Below, piece after piece: positions 1 to 8,143 of a DNA stretch of 22,212 nt (its first letter is position 1; each line of letters starts with the position of its first letter). The notes below the pieces were generated by a model. It did not search any database. It was not told where the DNA came from and was given only the letters and a program-made list of their open reading frames with translations. Source of the stretch: UBA1206 sp041672465 (GTDB lineage Bacteria; Bacillota; Clostridia; Oscillospirales; CAG-382); the NCBI GenBank assembly GCA_041672465.1, contig JBAYZO010000031.1:1-22212 (forward strand). The letters run 5' to 3'. Position numbers and translations under genes: made by a program.

Positions 1-1331
1 GGTCCGCCACCGAAAATAATAAACTGCTGTTTGAGATGACCTCAAAGTACGGCACCCCGTATTTTTCTAATTATGTAAACTCCGACATGCAGCCCAGCGA
101 CGTCCGAAGCATGTGCTGCCGGCTTAGGCTTGACCTGCGCGAGCTTAGAAAGAAATCGGGCGGATTTTTCGGGAGCGGCGAATCCACCGGGTCAATAGGC
201 GTTGTCACCCTCAACATGCCGAGGCTTGCCTATCTCTCTGCAAACCCCGCGGAATTTTATAAAAGGCTTGACCGGCTTATGGATATCGCCGCGCGGTCTT
301 TAAAGATTAAAAGAAACGTCATAACAAAGCTTATGGATGCCGGGCTCTACCCCTACACAAAGCGTTATCTCGGCACTTTTGAGAACCACTTTTCCACAAT
401 AGGCCTTGTGGGAATGAACGAGGCGGGGCTTAACGCCGCGTGGCTCAGGGGAAACATGATTCAGGAGAAAACCCAAGCCTTTACAAAAGACGTGCTCAAC
501 TATATGCGAAACAGGCTGTCTGACTACCAAGAAAAATACGGGGATCTCTATAACCTTGAGGCGACCCCGGCGGAATCCACCGCTTACCGGCTGGCAAAGC
601 ACGACGTCGCGCGCTACCCGGATATCATAACGGCGAGCGAAAAAGGGGAAACCCCTTATTACACAAATTCGTCTCACCTCCCCGTGGGGTTCACCGAGGA
701 CGTTTTTGAGGCGCTCGACATACAGGATAATCTCCAAACCCTTTACACTTCCGGCACCGTGTTCCACGCCTTTTTGGGGGAAAAGCTGCCGGACTGGAAA
801 GCGGCGGCGGGATTTGTCAAAAAGATCGCCGAAAACTACACACTGCCCTACTATACGCTTTCCCCCACATATTCAATCTGCGGCAAGCACGGCTATATAA
901 GGGGCGAGGAATACAAATGCCCGGAGTGCGGCGGTAAAACCGAAGTTTATTCGCGGATAACGGGTTATTACCGTCCGGTGCAGAACTGGAACGACGGCAA
1001 GACCAAGGAATTTAAAGACAGAAAAGAGTATAATCCGGGGATTTTTGTCCCCTCAGGGGAAAACAATCCCCAAAAAGAGAAGAACCAACTGAAAGAGGGT
1101 TCTGCCTATCTCTTTACCACTCCCGAATGCCCGAGATGCAAAATGGCGGGGATGTTCCTTGAAAAAGCGGGGATAGAATATATTCCCCTTGACGCCGCCG
1201 AAAACGCCGATATCGTAAAAACGCTCGGCGTCGCCCAGTCGCCCACTCTTGTGGTGTACGGGGAGAAAAGCTCGGAAAAATACGGTGACATTTCCGCGAT
1301 AAGAAGATATATAGAAAAGCCGAAAAACTAA
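1..1331 (+). CDS. nrdD: Anaerobic (class III) ribonucleoside-triphosphate reductase NrdD, 3' part, fused to a redoxin domain
   Basis: This is the C-terminal part of the glycyl-radical enzyme that reduces ribonucleotides to deoxyribonucleotides without oxygen. The reading frame is open from base 3 to the window edge, so the ATG at 36 is internal and the N-terminus lies outside. Residues are counted from that ATG. A CC pair in MCCRL (27-28) sits before the finger-loop region. Two CxxC-type zinc ligand pairs precede the glycyl-radical motif RITGYYRPVQNWNDGK, with the radical Gly codon at 963-965. After a linker of about 35 residues comes an extra domain of about 70 residues with a TTPECPRCK active site (Cys codons 1128 and 1137) and a cis-Pro-like QSPTL, typical of glutaredoxin/NrdH folds. 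Canonical formate-dependent NrdD ends soon after the radical site, so this fusion suggests redoxin-supplied electrons. The next gene, a thioredoxin reductase 30 bases away, fits that. Confidence 0.93.
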   Translation, partial: SATENNKLLFEMTSKYGTPYFSNYVNSDMQPSDVRSMCCRLRLDLRELRKKSGGFFGSGESTGSIGVVTLNMPRLAYLSANPAEFYKRLDRLMDIAARSLKIKRNVITKLMDAGLYPYTKRYLGTFENHFSTIGLVGMNEAGLNAAWLRGNMIQEKTQAFTKDVLNYMRNRLSDYQEKYGDLYNLEATPAESTAYRLAKHDVARYPDIITASEKGETPYYTNSSHLPVGFTEDVFEALDIQDNLQTLYTSGTVFHAFLGEKLPDWKAAAGFVKKIAENYTLPYYTLSPTYSICGKHGYIRGEEYKCPECGGKTEVYSRITGYYRPVQNWNDGKTKEFKDRKEYNPGIFVPSGENNPQKEKNQLKEGSAYLFTTPECPRCKMAGMFLEKAGIEYIPLDAAENADIVKTLGVAQSPTLVVYGEKSSEKYGDISAIRRYIEKPKN

Positions 1332-1361
1332 AAAAACCAAAAAGTTTTGGCGGGATATTTT

Positions 1362-2282
1362 ATGATATATGACGTTATAATAATAGGAGGCGGCCCCGCG
1401 GGGCTCACCGCCTCCTTATACTTGCTGAGGGCGGGGAAGAAGACGCTTCTTATTGAAAAGTCTTCGTTCGGCGGCCAAATGGCGGTCTCCCCGAAAATTG
1501 AAAATTATATGGGCTTTGAGGAAATCAAAGGTTCGGTTCTCGCCGATATAATGTTAGGTCAGGTAATTGAAAAAGGGCAAGAGGTTGAGCTTGCGGAAGT
1601 GTTGGAGCTTTCAGGGCTTGAGGGACAAATTAAAACAGTCCGCACCGAATACGGCGAATATAAATGCTATTCCGTAATAATTGCCAACGGAGTAAAGCAC
1701 AGAAAGCTCGGCGTGCCCGGCGAGGAAAAGTTCGGCGGCCGCGGGGTGTACTACTGCGCCGTGTGCGACGGCGCCTATTACCGCGGCAAAAATGTCGCGC
1801 TTGTCGGCGGGGGCAACACCGCGCTTCAAGAAGCCCTTATGCTCTCCGATATTTGCGCGTCGGTCACCGTTATTCAAAACCTGCCGGAATTTACCGGCGA
1901 GACGGTTGTCGCACAAAAAGTCGCCGGCAGAAAAAATATAAAGACATATTTTAACAGCGTGGTGGTTTCGCTTAACGGCGCCGACACTTTGAGCGGGCTT
2001 GTTTTTAAAAATACGGCAACGGGCGGGGAGCGGGAGCTTTCAGTCTCCGCCGTTTTTGTCGCCATAGGGCTGGAGCCTGATAACAGGCTATTTGAGACCG
2101 CCTGCCGCCTTGACAAATACGGTTATTTTGACGCGGGCGAGGACTGTGTTACGCAAAAAAGCGGGGTTTTTGTGGCGGGCGACTGCCGCGCGAAGCGGGT
2201 GAGGCAGATTGCCACCGCGATCGGCGACGGCGCCGCCTCCGCGCTTGCCGCTTGCAGATATTTAAACGGCATTTCCGTTTAA
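1362..2282 (+). CDS. trxB: Thioredoxin-reductase-like FAD disulfide reductase
   Basis: This 306-residue, low-molecular-weight thioredoxin reductase type flavoprotein passes electrons to a redoxin, probably the domain fused to NrdD just upstream. The FAD motif GGGPAG is at 9-14, the redox pair CAVC at 132-135 and the second FAD motif GVFVAGDC near the C-terminus. A Rossmann GGGNTA (149-154) for a pyridine nucleotide is present. However, the basic HRRxxxR signature that normally follows and grips the NADPH 2'-phosphate is replaced by IQNLPEFTGE (171-180). NADH, or another donor, is therefore more likely than NADPH (inference). I chose ATG 1362 because GGCGGGA lies 6 bases upstream; the in-frame TTG at 1347 has no ribosome site. 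It is 30 bases after nrdD and probably co-transcribed. Confidence 0.92.
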   Translation: MIYDVIIIGGGPAGLTASLYLLRAGKKTLLIEKSSFGGQMAVSPKIENYMGFEEIKGSVLADIMLGQVIEKGQEVELAEVLELSGLEGQIKTVRTEYGEYKCYSVIIANGVKHRKLGVPGEEKFGGRGVYYCAVCDGAYYRGKNVALVGGGNTALQEALMLSDICASVTVIQNLPEFTGETVVAQKVAGRKNIKTYFNSVVVSLNGADTLSGLVFKNTATGGERELSVSAVFVAIGLEPDNRLFETACRLDKYGYFDAGEDCVTQKSGVFVAGDCRAKRVRQIATAIGDGAASALAACRYLNGISV

Positions 2283-2318
2283 TTTGTTTATAATATAATT
2301 TAAAGGGAGAAGTTCTTA

Positions 2319-3893
2319 ATGAAGAGATTTTTGCTTTTAACTTTAGCTTTGGTGATAACTATCCCGCTTTGTCTTTTGCTTTTTTCCTGCGGGGATGAAA
2401 ACCCCGCCCGGAGCGACCCGGGCGGGGAGAGCGGTTCGGTTGAAGAGAGTTCGGAGGAGTCAAGCGAAATGGAAAAAGAACAAATAACCCTTAATGTCGC
2501 CGCTTCGCCGGAGGGGGAAGAAATGTCGGACGCGTATATTGTCACCGTCAGATACGGCAAAGACGGAGAGCCTGTCGAAGTGCCGTGTTACAAAGCAAAG
2601 GTGGGGCTGAAATCAATCACCACTTCCGGCGAGGGCGAGATAGAGACGCGCGAAATGTCGTTTTGCTATTTTGACAGCGACTTTGAAAAAGAAGTGTTTG
2701 TTTCGATAACCCCAAATAAAAAAGAAAGCTTTGAAATCTGCGACGTTCGCCCGATCTCAAACGGAATTACCCCCGAGACTTCGGGAAACAGCGTGGACTT
2801 TAAGCTTGGCTCGCCGTCAAAGCTTTCGGTGGAATTTGACGGGGATATTTATACGAATTTATTTATCTTCGCCGGGGAGACCGAAAAGGAAGTGATAAAT
2901 GACGGCGACCCCGGGGTAATTTATTACGGGCCGGGAAGCCATGACGCGGGTGAGATAGTGCTGAAATCAAATCAAACCCTTTATCTTGCCCCCGGCGCGC
3001 TTGTTTACGGCTATGTGGTATGCGAGAACGCCAATAATGTCGCCATAAAGGGGAGGGGAATCCTTTGCGGAAGCAAGCTCGACCATAAAATGAATTCACC
3101 CCGCCAAAGGCTGTGCAGCTTTGACAAATGTCTCGGCGTGACGATTGACGGGGTTATTTTTATTGATTCGCCCACTTGGACGCTTAGGACTTATGTCTGC
3201 AAAAACGTGGTTATAAACAATTTAAAAGAGATCTGCTGGTTTTATAACAGCGACGGAATTGATTTGTGCAGTTGCAGGAACGTTACGATAACAGACTCAT
3301 TTTTGCGGAATTATGACGACAATATTTCAATAAAAGCCTTTGAATCGGCCGACAGCGTGGATATTCGCGTTGAAAACTGCGTGTTCTGGGCGGACTGCGC
3401 GCACAACATGCTTGTGGGTCCCGAAGCCCGCGACGCGGAATATGAAAACAAATACACGGATATTGTGTTTAAATCAATCACAATACTTGAGCAAAAACAA
3501 ACGGGCGATTTTTATAAAGGCGTTATGGCTATAACCTGCGCCGATAACGCGGTCTACGACAACATTACTTGGGACGGCGTGGTTATAGAAAGGCTTTCCG
3601 ACGGCAGCGTTATAAACTTCCGGTTTTCAAACGATTACGCCACTTATTACGGCAAATCGGTAACAAATGTTACGGTAAAGAACGTGAATTGCCTTGTAGA
3701 ACCCCAGCGGGGGGATGTCATTCTCGGCATGCCGGAAAGGAGTTTCGGCGAAATTACAATAGAAAACTATACCGTAAACGGAAAAAAAGTCACTTTTGAA
3801 GACCATAACTTTACGCCGGAAGTCAGATATATAGACAGCCTTACGATTGAAAACGAGACAAGAACGGTCTCTAAAATCCTAACGGTTAATTAA
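2319..3893 (+). CDS. Secreted lipoprotein with GH28-like right-handed beta-helix
   Basis: The 524-residue protein starts with a lipoprotein signal (hydrophobic 4-23, lipobox LFSC, Cys24) and a Ser/Glu-rich linker (about 30-55), so it should be anchored outside the membrane. A beta-sandwich-like region (about 57-190) precedes a parallel beta-helix. It carries signatures of glycoside hydrolase family 28 (polygalacturonase-like): IKGRGIL (243-249), NSDGID (310-315), an Asp pair in NYDDNISIK (331-339) and AHNMLVG (361-367) where GH28 has its GHG histidine. The Asp triad and the His are kept, so it is probably an active polysaccharide hydrolase, though the substrate is unknown; GH49-like enzymes are an alternative. 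RBS AAAGGGAGAA lies upstream, and TATAAT boxes at 2289 and 2294 suggest a promoter but lack a clear -35. It converges on the CotH gene with an 8-base overlap. Confidence 0.82.
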   Translation: MKRFLLLTLALVITIPLCLLLFSCGDENPARSDPGGESGSVEESSEESSEMEKEQITLNVAASPEGEEMSDAYIVTVRYGKDGEPVEVPCYKAKVGLKSITTSGEGEIETREMSFCYFDSDFEKEVFVSITPNKKESFEICDVRPISNGITPETSGNSVDFKLGSPSKLSVEFDGDIYTNLFIFAGETEKEVINDGDPGVIYYGPGSHDAGEIVLKSNQTLYLAPGALVYGYVVCENANNVAIKGRGILCGSKLDHKMNSPRQRLCSFDKCLGVTIDGVIFIDSPTWTLRTYVCKNVVINNLKEICWFYNSDGIDLCSCRNVTITDSFLRNYDDNISIKAFESADSVDIRVENCVFWADCAHNMLVGPEARDAEYENKYTDIVFKSITILEQKQTGDFYKGVMAITCADNAVYDNITWDGVVIERLSDGSVINFRFSNDYATYYGKSVTNVTVKNVNCLVEPQRGDVILGMPERSFGEITIENYTVNGKKVTFEDHNFTPEVRYIDSLTIENETRTVSKILTVN

Positions 3894-5793
3894 TTCCGTA
3901 TTCGGCTAAAATCCAGTTATTCCTCTCCTCAAGCCAGTTTCTCAGATAATTTATTTCGCCGTCATATGTGCCGTCGGACGGCACGCGTTCCAAAATGCTG
4001 TATGTCTTTGAAGTTGACCAGACAGTGTAATTTTTGTCAAAGTCGCCCCTAAATTTGCCGAGGAGGGCGTCAATCCTGTTTTTGCCGAGCTCGTTGTCTT
4101 TATAAATATTAATTATTCGCGGTTGCAGCTCTTTATAACGGGCTGCGACTTTTTGTTTAAATTCCCCGCACTCAAACAAATAGCTGTTCCAAAGCCCCAT
4201 GCACTGCCAGCCCTCAAAGGAGTTGCCCGAACCCCAAACGTTATTATAAGAAGTGTAGTATTCAGACGAGCAGTTGCCGCTCGAAAGGTCAAAATCCCAA
4301 ACCGGTCCTTGGTAAAGCTTGTTGTTTTTAATATAAAACCTTGTGGAGCTTGTGGCGTAATCGACTTGCTTGAAATATTCCTGAACGATATAAGCGTCCA
4401 CAAACGAGTCAATGTCAAGGTATTCGCTTATCTTCTCAAAGTCACGCGACGCAATGGCGTTTTCCGCCTTGTAAAGGAAGGTTTCAAGAAAATCCCGCTG
4501 CGATCTTGTGGGGGTTTCGGGGTCGTTAAAGCCAAGGAGGATCCCGTAAATCGGGGTTCGTATCCATTCGGGGTTTGAATAGTTTTCCCAAGGCTCGTAC
4601 TCAAATAAAAATTCGTTGCCGGCGACGTCGATATCCACCCTTGACTTGCCCACTCCGATTGATTCGCAGAGCTGATAGCACCCGCGGTACACGCCGTTGA
4701 GGTAAAGCTCCACAAACGTGGATTGCTGGACATATGACATACCGATATCATTTGCGAAATCAAAGGAAAGCTTGTTTCTTATTTGCGTTTTGTCGTACAT
4801 GTTGGCGATAAGGTACCACTTTTTTGCCTTACCCATGCCAAAGACATTTGTTTTGTCCTCGAATTTTATATTATAAGGCGCTTTATCGCCGGACGAGGTT
4901 GAGTTTCCCCGTATTTTTATAATTCCGTTTGTGTCGTTTATAAGCGGAAAAGCCCCGGTTGGGTCGTAGACCGTAATTTCGCAGGAACTGTAAACGCTTT
5001 TGTGAACGCGATCGTTGTTAACCGTGTTTATATAAACGCGGGGGGTTGTGTTGTTTTTGTCAAGAAGCGAGCTGTCAAACCCCAGCACGGTAATTTCGCT
5101 CGGCCAGACATGCTCGCCTTGTATTCGGTAGGTGACCCGAACAAACCTTGCTTTTTGCGGGGCGGGCGGGGTAACCGAATACACGCAGCCGGTCCAGCCC
5201 TCGGCGCTGAACACGGCGGCGTTATTAAGGCCGGGTGAAACGCTCCCCAAAGAAAAATAGTTTTGCCCGTCTGAAGAGAGCTCAAAATCCAAAACCGTCT
5301 TAGCCGGGTCGCCTATCCCCCAGACATTGCCGTAACAGTCGGCACTTAACCCGTAAATAAGGCTTTCGCCCTCAAGGTCAATCGTGACGGTGAGAATGTT
5401 CGCGCCGTAACCCGCGATATATTCGGAATTTCCGCTTCCCGCCACCCTGCCGTCGGTGAGCTTATAGCGGAGGGAATTGCCCCCCTCGTCGTTGGAGTCG
5501 CCGAAATAGTCGGTTCGGTAGGAATCGCTTTCCGCGGTGTATTTTTTGCCCACGGCTATGTTATAAATAAGAATATCCGGTATGTTTTCGTATATATCGG
5601 GGGGTATGTTTGGGTCGTCCTCAGAAGTGTTTTCGGCGGTCGACTCTTCTCCAATATTTTCGGGGGTTGAGACATAGGCGTTTTGGGAACCGCTTAAGTC
5701 GGGAGGTTTAGTATTTTCCCCGCAGGAAAAAAGCGTGATTCCCATAAAAACCACCAATAGAAAAACAATAAGCTTTTGTGTGAGAAATTTCAA
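3886..5793 (-). CDS. CotH-kinase-family lipoprotein with discoidin-like domain
   Basis: This 635-residue exported protein has a lipobox LFSC (Cys24) nearly identical to that of the convergent beta-helix lipoprotein, then an acidic linker (30-75). Residues about 80-240 look like an F5/8-type (discoidin) carbohydrate-binding domain (SLRYKLTDG, ARFVRVTYRI). Residues 250-635 are the CotH kinase-like fold: IKIRGNST (292-299), PYNIKFEDK, WYLIANMYD, RNKL (339-342), GCYQLCE (371-377), and GPVWDFDLSSGN (496-507) with the metal-binding Asp pair. CotH proteins are atypical protein kinases known from Bacillus spore coats and are widespread as secreted proteins in gut Clostridia with carbohydrate-binding modules. 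The start is TTG 5793-5791, 7 bases after GGGAGGG; no ATG fits. The target is unknown. The gene is transcribed from its own promoter, divergent from nagA. Confidence 0.85.
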   Translation of the reverse strand: MKFLTQKLIVFLLVVFMGITLFSCGENTKPPDLSGSQNAYVSTPENIGEESTAENTSEDDPNIPPDIYENIPDILIYNIAVGKKYTAESDSYRTDYFGDSNDEGGNSLRYKLTDGRVAGSGNSEYIAGYGANILTVTIDLEGESLIYGLSADCYGNVWGIGDPAKTVLDFELSSDGQNYFSLGSVSPGLNNAAVFSAEGWTGCVYSVTPPAPQKARFVRVTYRIQGEHVWPSEITVLGFDSSLLDKNNTTPRVYINTVNNDRVHKSVYSSCEITVYDPTGAFPLINDTNGIIKIRGNSTSSGDKAPYNIKFEDKTNVFGMGKAKKWYLIANMYDKTQIRNKLSFDFANDIGMSYVQQSTFVELYLNGVYRGCYQLCESIGVGKSRVDIDVAGNEFLFEYEPWENYSNPEWIRTPIYGILLGFNDPETPTRSQRDFLETFLYKAENAIASRDFEKISEYLDIDSFVDAYIVQEYFKQVDYATSSTRFYIKNNKLYQGPVWDFDLSSGNCSSEYYTSYNNVWGSGNSFEGWQCMGLWNSYLFECGEFKQKVAARYKELQPRIINIYKDNELGKNRIDALLGKFRGDFDKNYTVWSTSKTYSILERVPSDGTYDGEINYLRNWLEERNNWILAEYGIN

Positions 5794-5805
5794 GATTTCG
5801 CCCTC

Positions 5806-5835
5806 CCGCGGTTTTGTAACCCCGCGAAACCGCGG
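5806..5835. other. Hairpin in the 5' leader of the CotH gene
   Basis: A perfect 9-base stem (5806-5814 with 5827-5835, sequence CCGCGGTTT/AAACCGCGG) with a 12-base loop ends directly at the ribosome-binding site of the CotH gene on the minus strand. On the plus strand it is followed by GTTTTT and could also act as an intrinsic terminator for transcripts running antisense through the CotH gene. Which of the two it does cannot be told from sequence. Confidence 0.6.
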
Positions 5836-5852
5836 AGTTTTTCTGAGATTAA

Positions 5853-5881
5853 ATTATACATTAAAGCCATGGCGTTGTAAA
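5853..5881 (-). promoter_or_regulatory. Sigma-A-type promoter of the CotH gene
   Basis: On the minus strand, TTTACA (5881-5876) and a perfect TATAAT (5858-5853) are separated by 17 bases. Transcription would start near 5846 and give a leader of about 50 bases that contains the 5806-5835 hairpin. Confidence 0.7.
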
Positions 5882-5918
5882 GGCGTTTTTATTAATAAGG
5901 CTTAAATGTTTTGTTTTT

Positions 5919-5930
5919 CCGCGCGCGCGG
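5919..5930. promoter_or_regulatory. 12-base perfect palindrome between divergent promoters
   Basis: CCGCGCGCGCGG is a perfect palindrome lying between the CotH promoter (-35 ending at 5881) and the nagA promoter (-35 at 5961). The surrounding DNA is AT-rich, so this all-GC alternating block stands out. It may be a shared operator; no regulator is encoded next to it. Confidence 0.4.
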
Positions 5931-5960
5931 TTCAGATATAACTTATCCGAAGGTAAATTA

Positions 5961-5989
5961 TTGACAAAACCCCGCCTTTATGCTAAAAT
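5961..5989 (+). promoter_or_regulatory. Sigma-A promoter of nagA-ROK operon
   Basis: A perfect TTGACA (5961-5966), a 17-base spacer and TAAAAT (5984-5989) form a strong promoter, with a start near 5996. The TTG in the -35 box is also an in-frame start codon for a longer nagA reading frame, which is therefore not the real start. Confidence 0.85.
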
Positions 5990-6011
5990 CCCCCTCAAAG
6001 GGGGGACGGAA

Positions 6012-7169
6012 ATGGCGGAACTATTAGCGTCAAGCGAAGAAGAGAAAATGACGGTGTTAAAAAACGGGAATATAGTCACTCCGGCCGGAGCGGTAAAGGG
6101 CGACGTCGTTATTGAGGGCGGGGTTATAAAGCAAATAGGCGGAACTGACCTGCCGGGGATTGACATAACCGGCAAAACCGTACTCCCGGGGTTTATTGAT
6201 ACCCATATCCACGGGGCTTTCGGGGTGGAGTTTTCCTCGGACGAAGGCAGTTTTGACGCGGGGCTTATTGAGGAAGCCAAACAAGGGGTGACATCCGTCT
6301 GCTGCACCGTGAGAACCCTGCCGCTTGAGGACACCTATAAAGCAATCAAGAATATTGTAAAAGAGTACAAGCGGTCGCCAAAAGGGGCGAAAATAGAGGG
6401 AATTCACTTAGAAGGCCCGTTTGTTTCAAGAGAATTCAGCGGCGCGATGAACCCCGCGTGGCTGTCGCTCCCCAACCCGGAGGAAATAAAAAAACTGTTT
6501 GATTTATCCGAGGGGCTTTTAAAAATCATAACGATAGCGCCCGAGCTCCCGGGAGCTCTAAAATCAATCGAGTCCGCGGCAAAGCTTGGAATAAATGTTT
6601 CGCTCGGGCATACCGGCTGCGACTATGAAACCGCCCGCGCGGCCATCGAGGCGGGGGCAAACAGGCTCACCCACACTTTTAACGCAATGTCGCCGTTTTT
6701 GCACCGATCGCCCGGCGTTTTGGGGGTAGCGCTCACCGACGGCAGAGTTTGCTGCGAGATGATATGCGATCTTGTTCACCTTCACAAAGCCGCGATAAAG
6801 CTTATCTTTGCCGCCAAAGGCGGGGATAATATAAACATGGTAAGCGATTCGGGGGTTTTCGCGGGGCTGGGCGACGGCGAATATACGGTATCGGGCGTGA
6901 AGCGGCTGGTTAAGGACGGCGTTTGCAGGAATGAGAGCGGCCGGATAGCCGGGAGCTGTTTTACCCTCCGCGCAGGGGTGGCAAATCTTATTAAAGAGGG
7001 GTATGACATAAACGCCATTTCTAAAATGGCGTCGGCAAACCCCGCCCGCGCCCTTGGTATAGACGGCTTTAAGGGCAGCCTTAAGGTTGGTATGTCGGCG
7101 TCGCTCTGCGTTATTGACAGCGCCGGGGAAGTGCTGTTTTCAATGGCGGAGGGGGTGCGGTATGCGTGA
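6012..7169 (+). CDS. nagA: N-acetylglucosamine-6-phosphate deacetylase
   Basis: The 385-residue cytoplasmic amidohydrolase removes acetate from GlcNAc-6-phosphate, feeding amino sugars into glycolysis. Visible motifs are GFIDTHIHG (metal His65 and His67), HLEGPF (Glu134), LGHTGCDY (His200), THTFNAMSP (His221) and SDSG with the catalytic Asp279. The length suits the family (about 380). Start ATG 6012 is preceded by AGGGGGG six bases away and lies about 16 bases after the predicted transcription start; ATG 6048, which begins TVLKNGN as many NagA proteins do, is the alternative. A CCCCC/GGGGG hairpin (5990-6004) overlaps the leader and the ribosome site. The 3' end overlaps the ROK kinase by 8 bases, so the two are translationally coupled. 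Confidence 0.95.
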   Translation: MAELLASSEEEKMTVLKNGNIVTPAGAVKGDVVIEGGVIKQIGGTDLPGIDITGKTVLPGFIDTHIHGAFGVEFSSDEGSFDAGLIEEAKQGVTSVCCTVRTLPLEDTYKAIKNIVKEYKRSPKGAKIEGIHLEGPFVSREFSGAMNPAWLSLPNPEEIKKLFDLSEGLLKIITIAPELPGALKSIESAAKLGINVSLGHTGCDYETARAAIEAGANRLTHTFNAMSPFLHRSPGVLGVALTDGRVCCEMICDLVHLHKAAIKLIFAAKGGDNINMVSDSGVFAGLGDGEYTVSGVKRLVKDGVCRNESGRIAGSCFTLRAGVANLIKEGYDINAISKMASANPARALGIDGFKGSLKVGMSASLCVIDSAGEVLFSMAEGVRYA

Positions 7170-8115
7170 CAGCCAAACTTTAAAAGGTTCTGTCGTCATT
7201 GGGGTTGATATCGGCGGCACAAATATTGATATTGGGGTTGTTGACAAAAGTTTTACCGTTCACAGCCACACCCGCTTTAAAACAGATAAAACTTCCCCGC
7301 AAAAAATGTTAGGCGACATTTGCTCCTCGGTCTCACGGCTTTTAAAGCATCTTGACGAAACAGGGGTAAGCTGTGAATATATCGGCGTGGGGTCGCCGGG
7401 AAGAACAAGCGACAACAGAACGATTATCCGGGCGGGGAACATACCTTATAAAAATACTCCGGTGGCGGAGATAATCGAAAACTTCACAAACAAAGAAGTG
7501 TACCTTGACAACGACGCGAGCTGCGCGCTTTACGCCGAAAAACACGCCGGGGCGGGGAAGAATGTCAGCGATATGATTGTTATGACTATCGGCACCGGCA
7601 TTGGCGGCGGCATAATGATAAACCGAAAAAGCTACCACGGCCACAACAACCGCGCCGGCGAGATAGGTCACTTTATAATGGACAAAAACGGGCCGCCCTG
7701 CCCCTGCGGGCTTTACGGCTGTTTTGAAAAATACGCCTCGGTCACCGCGTTTGTAGAAGCGGCGCGGAAAGAGGCGGAAGCCCACCCGGGTTCGCTCTTA
7801 TTTGAGCTTGCCGGCGGCAACCCCGAGAATATCGGCGGCCGAACCCCGTTTAAAGCAATGTACGCGGGCTGCGAAGTGTCAAAGGGGATAATTGAAAAGT
7901 ACATAAAAAACCTTGCGGGGGGGATAAACAGCCTTAATAAAATATTCCAACCCCAAATCTTTGTGCTGACGGGCGGGCTTACCAACGAGGGGGAAATTAT
8001 TACGGAAATGCTTACGCCCCACCTTCTCCCCGAAGTGACGGCTGTGCTCTCTCCGCTGGGCGGAAGAGCGGGGATAGTGGGCGCGTCGCTTATAAAAAAA
8101 GAAAGGGAGGAATAA
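7162..8115 (+). CDS. ROK-family sugar kinase (glucokinase or amino-sugar kinase)
   Basis: This 317-residue ROK protein should phosphorylate a hexose or N-acetylhexosamine with ATP. The phosphate motif GVDIGGTN is at 14-21, the catalytic Asp118 is in DNDA, and GTGIGGG lies at 144-150. The ROK zinc signature is complete: ExGH (167-170) followed by CPCGLYGC (Cys180, 182, 187). There is no N-terminal helix-turn-helix, so it is an enzyme rather than a NagC/Mlc-type repressor. Its overlap with nagA points to N-acetylglucosamine or N-acetylmannosamine as substrate, but glucose is equally possible from sequence. Start ATG 7162 has GGAGGGGG upstream and overlaps the nagA stop in ATGCGTGA; the in-frame ATG at 7087 lies deep in nagA and is unlikely. 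Confidence 0.9.
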   Translation: MRDSQTLKGSVVIGVDIGGTNIDIGVVDKSFTVHSHTRFKTDKTSPQKMLGDICSSVSRLLKHLDETGVSCEYIGVGSPGRTSDNRTIIRAGNIPYKNTPVAEIIENFTNKEVYLDNDASCALYAEKHAGAGKNVSDMIVMTIGTGIGGGIMINRKSYHGHNNRAGEIGHFIMDKNGPPCPCGLYGCFEKYASVTAFVEAARKEAEAHPGSLLFELAGGNPENIGGRTPFKAMYAGCEVSKGIIEKYIKNLAGGINSLNKIFQPQIFVLTGGLTNEGEIITEMLTPHLLPEVTAVLSPLGGRAGIVGASLIKKEREE

Positions 8116-8127
8116 ACCCCCTTTTTT
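8102..8127. terminator. Bidirectional intrinsic terminator between ROK kinase and galM
   Basis: Stem AAAGGG (8102-8107) pairs with CCCTTT (8119-8124), with possible further GG/CC pairing inside. A T-run follows on the plus strand (8122-8127), and a T-rich run follows on the minus strand (complement of 8093-8104). The stem includes the last ROK codons and the stop, saving space in a 28-base gap between converging genes. Confidence 0.65.
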
Positions 8128-8143
8128 CATATAAAGCTAACTT

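Noticed and set aside
300..767. Long minus-strand open frame inside nrdD (and similar ones opposite trxB, nagA, ROK, rnfC and rlmD)
   Set aside because: They arise from GC-biased codon use of the real gene on the other strand and show no family motifs.
5961..6011. Longer nagA starting at TTG 5961
   Set aside because: The TTG is the first half of a perfect -35 box, and the predicted transcript starts downstream of it, so it cannot be translated from that promoter.
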